Of a DNA stretch of 64,000 nt, positions 60,076-64,000 are shown piece by piece. Both the position numbers and the translations under genes were made by a program. The stretch's first letter is position 1. Every line of letters begins with the position of its first letter. Location: positions 248,001 through 312,000 of the forward strand of contig NZ_JAPDHW010000004.1 in NCBI RefSeq assembly GCF_025971945.1. Direction: 5' to 3'. This stretch comes from Chryseobacterium kimseyorum (GTDB lineage: Bacteria > Bacteroidota > Bacteroidia > Flavobacteriales > Weeksellaceae). The notes under the pieces were generated by a model. It was not told where the DNA came from. It made no database searches and was given only the letters and a program-made list of their open reading frames with translations.

Positions 60076-61197
60076 ATGTCAAAGAGAGATTATTACGAGG
60101 TTCTTGAGGTCAGCAAATCTGCGAGTGCCGACGAAATAAAAAAAGCATACCGAAAAATGGCGATCAAATATCACCCAGACAAAAATCCGGGAGATAAAGA
60201 TGCTGAAGAGAAATTTAAAGAAGCTGCAGAAGCGTACGAAGTTTTAAGCGACGATAACAAAAAGGCACGCTACGATCAATACGGTCACGCCGGTGTTGGC
60301 GGGGCAGGCGGTTACGGTGGCAGCGGCTTCGGTGGCGGAATGAATATGGAAGACATCTTCAGTCAGTTCGGAGACATTTTCGGTGGCGGAGGTTTTGGCG
60401 GATTCGGTGGCGGCGGAGGTGGCCGTCAACAGGTGAAAGGTTCTAATTTACGAATCAGAATCAAGCTGAATCTTGAAGAGATGGTGAACGGAACCCAAAA
60501 AACTCTTAAAGTAAAAAAAATGAAGATGGCAGAAGGCGCCACTTCAAAAACCTGTCCTACGTGTAACGGAGCTGGAGTTCAGATGAAGGTGATGAACACA
60601 ATGTTCGGACAGATGCAGACGCAGACTACCTGTGGAACTTGTCAGGGAATCGGTAAAGTTGCCGATAAAATTCCTGCAGGTGCCAATGCACAGGGTCTAA
60701 TCAAAGACGAAGAAGAAATATCAATCAATATTCCTGCAGGTGCAAGAGACGGTATCCAGCTGAATGTAAGAGGAAAAGGTAATGATGCACCATTTGGCGG
60801 AATACCTGGAGACTTATTGGTGATTGTAGAGGAAGAAGTAGATAAAACAATCAAGAGAGAGGGTGATAATCTTCATCAGGAATTATATGTTTCTTTTGCA
60901 GAAGCTGCTTTAGGAACTAAAAAAGAAATTCCTACCGTTGGCGGAAAAGTGAAAATCACCGTTGATGCAGGAACTCAATCCGGAAAAATCCTAAGATTGG
61001 CAGGAAAAGGTTTACCAAGTATTGACAGCTACGGAAAGGGCGACATGTTTATTCATATCAATGTATGGACACCTCAGACGCTTAACAAAGAACAAAAAGA
61101 TTTCTTTGAAAAGCAGATGTCTAGTGGCGACATGGTTGCAGAACCTTCCGGGAAGGAGAAAACTTTCTTTGATAAAGTGAAAGATTTATTTAACTAA
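60076..61197 (+). CDS. dnaJ: Chaperone DnaJ with a reduced zinc domain
   Basis: Hsp40 co-chaperone that delivers clients to DnaK and stimulates its ATPase. 373 residues from ATG 60076 ([20 protein letters not shown]), preferred over an upstream in-frame ATG at 60034 that lies in the hairpin. J-domain with [10 protein letters not shown] (HPD near 33). Gly-rich region near 75-115. The zinc domain has only two CxxCxGxG motifs, CPTCNGAG (Cys160, Cys163) and CGTCQGIG (Cys186, Cys189); the first and fourth of the usual four are absent. C-terminal client-binding domain follows ([20 protein letters not shown]). Confidence 0.96.
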   Translation: MSKRDYYEVLEVSKSASADEIKKAYRKMAIKYHPDKNPGDKDAEEKFKEAAEAYEVLSDDNKKARYDQYGHAGVGGAGGYGGSGFGGGMNMEDIFSQFGDIFGGGGFGGFGGGGGGRQQVKGSNLRIRIKLNLEEMVNGTQKTLKVKKMKMAEGATSKTCPTCNGAGVQMKVMNTMFGQMQTQTTCGTCQGIGKVADKIPAGANAQGLIKDEEEISINIPAGARDGIQLNVRGKGNDAPFGGIPGDLLVIVEEEVDKTIKREGDNLHQELYVSFAEAALGTKKEIPTVGGKVKITVDAGTQSGKILRLAGKGLPSIDSYGKGDMFIHINVWTPQTLNKEQKDFFEKQMSSGDMVAEPSGKEKTFFDKVKDLFN

Positions 61198-61205
61198 AGG
61201 ATAAT

Positions 61206-61236
61206 AAAAGAGACTTTTTTACAAAGTCTCTTTTTT
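61206..61236 (+). terminator. Terminator of grpE-dnaJ
   Basis: AAAAGAGACTTT / AAAGTCTCTTTT perfect 12-bp stem, 5-nt loop, T-run; 8 bp past the stop. Confidence 0.85.
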
Positions 61237-61285
61237 CACTTCATTTATTATTTAATTTTTATAAATTTAAAGGTAGCAATTCACT

Positions 61286-61636
61286 ATGAACTATCAACTT
61301 CAGCTCCGCACGCCAGATTCTAATGGTAATCTAGTTTTTAACACCATCATATTTGATGCATTCAAAGTGAATATCGTTGAGAGATACTACGGTTTAGTTC
61401 CGAAGTCATGTGACGTTTTATTTAAAGTGAGAACTTTAGATAACCAACTTATCAAAAGAAAAGACGGTCACGTGAAAATCAGAATTAAAGATGCAGATTA
61501 CGACACGTATAAAAGTTTATTAAAAGTTTTCAGCACCTACGAGTATAAAAACAAACTCATCAGCAGAAATGATGCGCAGCAAGACTTTGTGCATTTTATT
61601 TTGAGGTTGGTGATTGTAAATTATAATCTAAACTAA
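61286..61636 (+). CDS. Cytoplasmic protein, function unknown
   Basis: A 116-residue protein without signal peptide or membrane helix. It is beta-alpha-rich: YQLQLRTPDSNGNLVFNTII, YYGLVPKSCDVLFKVRTLD, RKDGHVKIRIKDADYDTYKS, LLKVFSTYEYKNKLIS. I do not recognise a family with known role. A box close to RBS consensus (AAAGGTAGC) lies 6-14 nt before the ATG, which supports the start. It is flanked by a terminator upstream and GH43 downstream. Confidence 0.7.
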   Translation: MNYQLQLRTPDSNGNLVFNTIIFDAFKVNIVERYYGLVPKSCDVLFKVRTLDNQLIKRKDGHVKIRIKDADYDTYKSLLKVFSTYEYKNKLISRNDAQQDFVHFILRLVIVNYNLN

Positions 61637-61681
61637 AATTTTCTCTATTTTCGTAAAGTCAATTGCGGAAAAATAGAATCC

Positions 61682-62695
61682 ATGAGAAAATTTATCATCC
61701 TTACGTTATTTAGTGCAATCGGTTACGCACAGGAAAGTCCGAGATATTTACTTGACGACCTGTACTTTGCAGATCCTTCTGTTCACGTTTTTAACGGAAA
61801 AATCTATATCTATCCTTCCCATGATATTCAAACTGATGTCAAAGATGCTGCCAATGGTGCACATTTCAATATGAAAGATTATCATGTGCTGACTTTGAAC
61901 GATGTTAATCACAAGGCGAAAGATCAGGGTATCGCATTGAAACTCGAGGATGTGTCCTGGGCAAAGCAGCAACTTTGGGCTCCCGATGTTGCCAAAAAAG
62001 GGAATAAATATTATCTATATTTTCCAGCGAAAGACAAAAATGACGCATTTAAAATTGGAGTTGCAACCAGCAAAAGTCCGACAGGTCCTTTTAAAGCAGA
62101 AAAAAATCCTATCTCCGGGACTTACAGCATAGATCCTACTGTTCTGAATGACAACGGAAAATATTTCATTTATTTTGGAGGACTGAAAGGTGGGCAGCTT
62201 CAGGAATACAGAAATAATCAGCATTCTAAAAATTATCCTGAACTTCAAAAGGAAGAAAATGCCTTGCTGCCAAAGATCGCTTTGCTGAAAAGCAATATGA
62301 AAGAGCTGGCTGAGGAACCCAAAGATGTTTTAATTCTCGACGAAAACGGTAATCAGCTGAAATCGGCAGACCAACACAGACGGTTTTTTGAAGGAGTCTG
62401 GATTCATCAATATAACAGCAAATACTACCTGTCCTACTCTACCGGCGAAACCCACAAACTGGTTTATGCCATTGGCGACAATCCTTACGGGCCATTTACT
62501 TTTCAGGGAGAAATTCTGAGTCCGGTTGTGGGTTGGACGACGCACCACAGCATTATTGAAATTGATAAAAAATGGTATCTTTTCTATCACGACAGTAAAT
62601 TATCTGGCGGAAAAAGTTACCTAAGAAGTTTAAAAGTGAGGGAATTGAAATACGATGAAAACGGAAAAATCATTCCGATGGACGGACAGGATTAA
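61682..62695 (+). CDS. Secreted family 43-like glycoside hydrolase
   Basis: A 337-residue protein with a short signal (about 1-17, FIILTLFSAIGYAQ). The five-bladed beta-propeller motifs are visible: FADPSVHVFNGKIYIYPSHD (first-blade Asp near 32, candidate base), APDVAKKGNKYYLYFPAKD, SIDPTVLNDNGKYFIYFGG (pKa-modulating Asp), FEGVWIHQYNSKYYLSYSTG (Glu candidate acid), and GWTTHHSIIEIDKKWYLFYHD. GH43 enzymes cut arabinan or xylan-type bonds; the substrate is unknown. A signal peptide without a T9SS tail suggests a periplasmic enzyme. It is followed by a weak terminator before the YncE gene. Confidence 0.86.
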   Translation: MRKFIILTLFSAIGYAQESPRYLLDDLYFADPSVHVFNGKIYIYPSHDIQTDVKDAANGAHFNMKDYHVLTLNDVNHKAKDQGIALKLEDVSWAKQQLWAPDVAKKGNKYYLYFPAKDKNDAFKIGVATSKSPTGPFKAEKNPISGTYSIDPTVLNDNGKYFIYFGGLKGGQLQEYRNNQHSKNYPELQKEENALLPKIALLKSNMKELAEEPKDVLILDENGNQLKSADQHRRFFEGVWIHQYNSKYYLSYSTGETHKLVYAIGDNPYGPFTFQGEILSPVVGWTTHHSIIEIDKKWYLFYHDSKLSGGKSYLRSLKVRELKYDENGKIIPMDGQD

Positions 62696-62732
62696 TATTG
62701 ATTTAACTTAATGCAAAAAAATCTATCATAAC

Positions 62733-62756
62733 AGAGGCTTTTAAGTCTCTTTTTTA
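62733..62756 (+). terminator. Terminator of the GH43 gene
   Basis: AGAGGCTT / AAGTCTCT stem with one G-T wobble, followed by a T-rich run; 38 bp past the stop. Confidence 0.6.
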
Positions 62757-62773
62757 TTTTTAAATTTTAACTA

Positions 62774-63778
62774 ATGAAGTTTATCCATTTTCTACTTCTT
62801 TTTTGCAGTATTCAATTTTCCTTCGCACAAAACAAATACATTCTTGCACTTTCAAAATCAGATCATCAAATGGTGGTTTTGGATTATGATAATTTAAGTA
62901 TTATTAAAAAAATTCCGGTAGGAGATGATCCACATGAACTTATCGTATCGGAAGACGGAGAAAAAGCTTATGTAGCCAATACATCTAATGGAGCTGCTCA
63001 TGAAATAAATGTTATAGATCTAAAGAATTTAGTTCCGAAACAAAACATTGATATCCGTCCTTTGTACGGCGCTCATGGTTTGGCATTAAATGATAACAAA
63101 CTTTGGTTTACTGCACAGGGTTCAAAATCTGTAGGAAGGTATGACGTAAGTTCAGAAAAACTTGAATGGTCTATTGGAACAGGGCAAAATGTAACACATT
63201 TACTCTTTGTTACTTCAGACTCTGAACACTTTTACACCACAAATATAGAATCCGGAACGGTAAGTATTTTTGATCATGTTTTGTTGCAGCCAACTGTTCC
63301 GCCCACGGGAGTTTTACCTCCGAACGCAAAACCACGCCTGGACTGGATTCAGACTTTAATACCTGCAGGAAAAGGTGTGGAAGGTTTTGATGTTACGCCC
63401 AATGGAAAAGAACTTTGGGCAGTGAGACCAGATGGGCATATCATCATCATTGATCCCGAAAAGAAGATCATTAAGCAAGATTTAGACACCAAAGTTTTGG
63501 GACTGCACAGATTAAAATTCAGTTTTGATGGTAAAACTGTTTATGCAGTCAGCGTAAAAACTGGCGACCTGCTGTTTATAGATTTCAAGAGCAGAAAAGA
63601 ACTTAAAAGAATTAATGCGGGACAAGGTGCAGGATTGTTAGTTGACCATGAAAGTAACAGACTTTTTGTATCGTGTACTCCCAATAATTACATTTCAGTT
63701 GTTGATTTAGCAACTCAAGAAGTCATCAAAAAACTGGAAATTGGTGGGCGACCGGATGGAATGGCGATTTCAAAATAA
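62774..63778 (+). CDS. YncE-type beta-propeller protein, exported
   Basis: A 334-residue protein with a signal peptide (about 1-18, FLLLFCSIQFSFAQ). It contains YVTN-type repeats of about 40 residues: VGDDPHELIVSEDGEKAYVA, NDNKLWFTAQGSKSVGRYDV, VTPNGKELWAVRPDGHIIII, FSFDGKTVYAVSVKTGDLLF, LFVSCTPNNYISVVDLATQE and the last VGGRPDGMAIS-like IGGRPDGMAIS. This is the fold of YncE and related seven-bladed propellers, which bind ligands or act as scaffolds rather than catalysing. The protein is periplasmic or secreted. It follows GH43 on the same strand. Convergent with the next gene with only 2 nt between stops. Confidence 0.86.
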   Translation: MKFIHFLLLFCSIQFSFAQNKYILALSKSDHQMVVLDYDNLSIIKKIPVGDDPHELIVSEDGEKAYVANTSNGAAHEINVIDLKNLVPKQNIDIRPLYGAHGLALNDNKLWFTAQGSKSVGRYDVSSEKLEWSIGTGQNVTHLLFVTSDSEHFYTTNIESGTVSIFDHVLLQPTVPPTGVLPPNAKPRLDWIQTLIPAGKGVEGFDVTPNGKELWAVRPDGHIIIIDPEKKIIKQDLDTKVLGLHRLKFSFDGKTVYAVSVKTGDLLFIDFKSRKELKRINAGQGAGLLVDHESNRLFVSCTPNNYISVVDLATQEVIKKLEIGGRPDGMAISK

Positions 63779-63780
63779 AA

Positions 63781-64000
63781 TTAAAGAAGATACTTTAGCC
63801 TTCGGTTTAAAAATACCAAAATTAAACCCGACAAAATAAGAGAACTTATAAAGATGAAATCAGCATGCTGCAGTACAAAAAGATTTTCAGATTTATAAAC
63901 ATAAAACATCAGCAGCGGATGAATGAAATAAATGGCCGTGGAAATACTCGCCAGAATTTTTGAATCTGTTTTAAAATTTAAGTTTTTAAAGTAAATAAAA
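63781..64000 (-). CDS. Acyltransferase 3-like membrane protein, C-terminal part
   Basis: The minus-strand frame ending in TAA (63781-63783) is open to the window edge for 72 codons. It shows two hydrophobic segments: one with TAIYFIHPLLMFYVY, where the IHPL motif is typical of the acyltransferase 3 (OafB/NodX) family's late helix, and a final helix ISSLILSGLILVFL followed by basic RRLKYLL. Start lies outside the window. This family O-acetylates surface sugars. Assignment rests on a short region. Confidence 0.6.
   Translation of the reverse strand, partial: FIYFKNLNFKTDSKILASISTAIYFIHPLLMFYVYKSENLFVLQHADFIFISSLILSGLILVFLNRRLKYLL

Noticed and set aside
1-64000. tRNA, rRNA, CRISPR arrays, insertion sequences, prophage or toxin-antitoxin genes
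   Set aside because: I looked for cloverleaf patterns, spaced direct repeats, transposase motifs and paired small ORFs and found none that hold up.

Overview
The window is chromosomal DNA of a low-GC Bacteroidota, most likely a Flavobacteriales member of the Chryseobacterium/Weeksellaceae type. I infer this from seven proteins with Por/type IX secretion (T9SS) C-terminal sorting domains, recurrent TAnnTTTG -7 promoter boxes, an ftsX-DUF3098-uppP gene order, a single-chain E1 alpha/beta dehydrogenase, a DnaE carrying an N-terminal exonuclease, and TIGR02757 and CHU_C families. I see no tRNA, rRNA, CRISPR array, transposase or phage gene. Most of the window looks like a core genome with two large surface-protein clusters.

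Layout. 1-2523: cell-envelope operon ftsX / DUF3098 / uppP (minus, uppP cut by the window edge) and divergent rsmA. 2608-11196: three tandem paralogous giant secreted proteins with a choice-of-anchor L domain and a type B T9SS tail, each with its own promoter and terminator. 11383-15266: DUF1003-like protein with a heptad coiled coil, TIGR02757 protein, RNase Z, RdgB-type NTP pyrophosphatase, CPBP protease. 15467-18491: MFS transporter and release factor 3. 18557-20938: secreted M12B-like metalloprotease with T9SS tail. 21432-28319: DUF4349 lipoprotein, small membrane protein, acyl-CoA dehydrogenase, acyl-CoA ligase, a DUF164-type coiled-coil protein paired with Nif3. 28380-29415: K+ channel and a 53-residue membrane peptide. 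29485-37568: a second tandem trio of T9SS type A secreted proteins. 37876-42543: DnaE. 42723-43670: PadR regulator and HAAS-type membrane partner. 43911-51955: E1 alpha/beta, bestrophin, glycosyltransferase, RNA methyltransferase, SAM methyltransferase, ZIP transporter. 52151-54701: OmpP1/FadL outer-membrane protein behind a Trp/Gly-rich lipoprotein. 54848-64000: prolyl-tRNA synthetase, DUF937-OmpA protein, Nramp transporter under a palindromic operator, grpE-dnaJ, GH43 glycosidase, YncE-type propeller, and the end of an acyltransferase.

Themes. (1) About a quarter of the window encodes T9SS cargo, grown by tandem duplication. (2) Three housekeeping proteins have lost classical metal-binding sites: DnaE has a ligand-poor PHP domain with an exonuclease fused in front, DnaJ keeps two of four zinc motifs, and the DUF164-type zinc-ribbon protein keeps none of its cysteines. 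(3) Several promoters sit so close to the start codon that leaderless or near-leaderless mRNAs are predicted. (4) Intergenic spaces hold several long hairpins and a 21-bp-period degenerate array. No single block looks like a new defence or biosynthetic system; the strongest leads are the surface-protein trios, the DnaE architecture and the regulatory palindromes.
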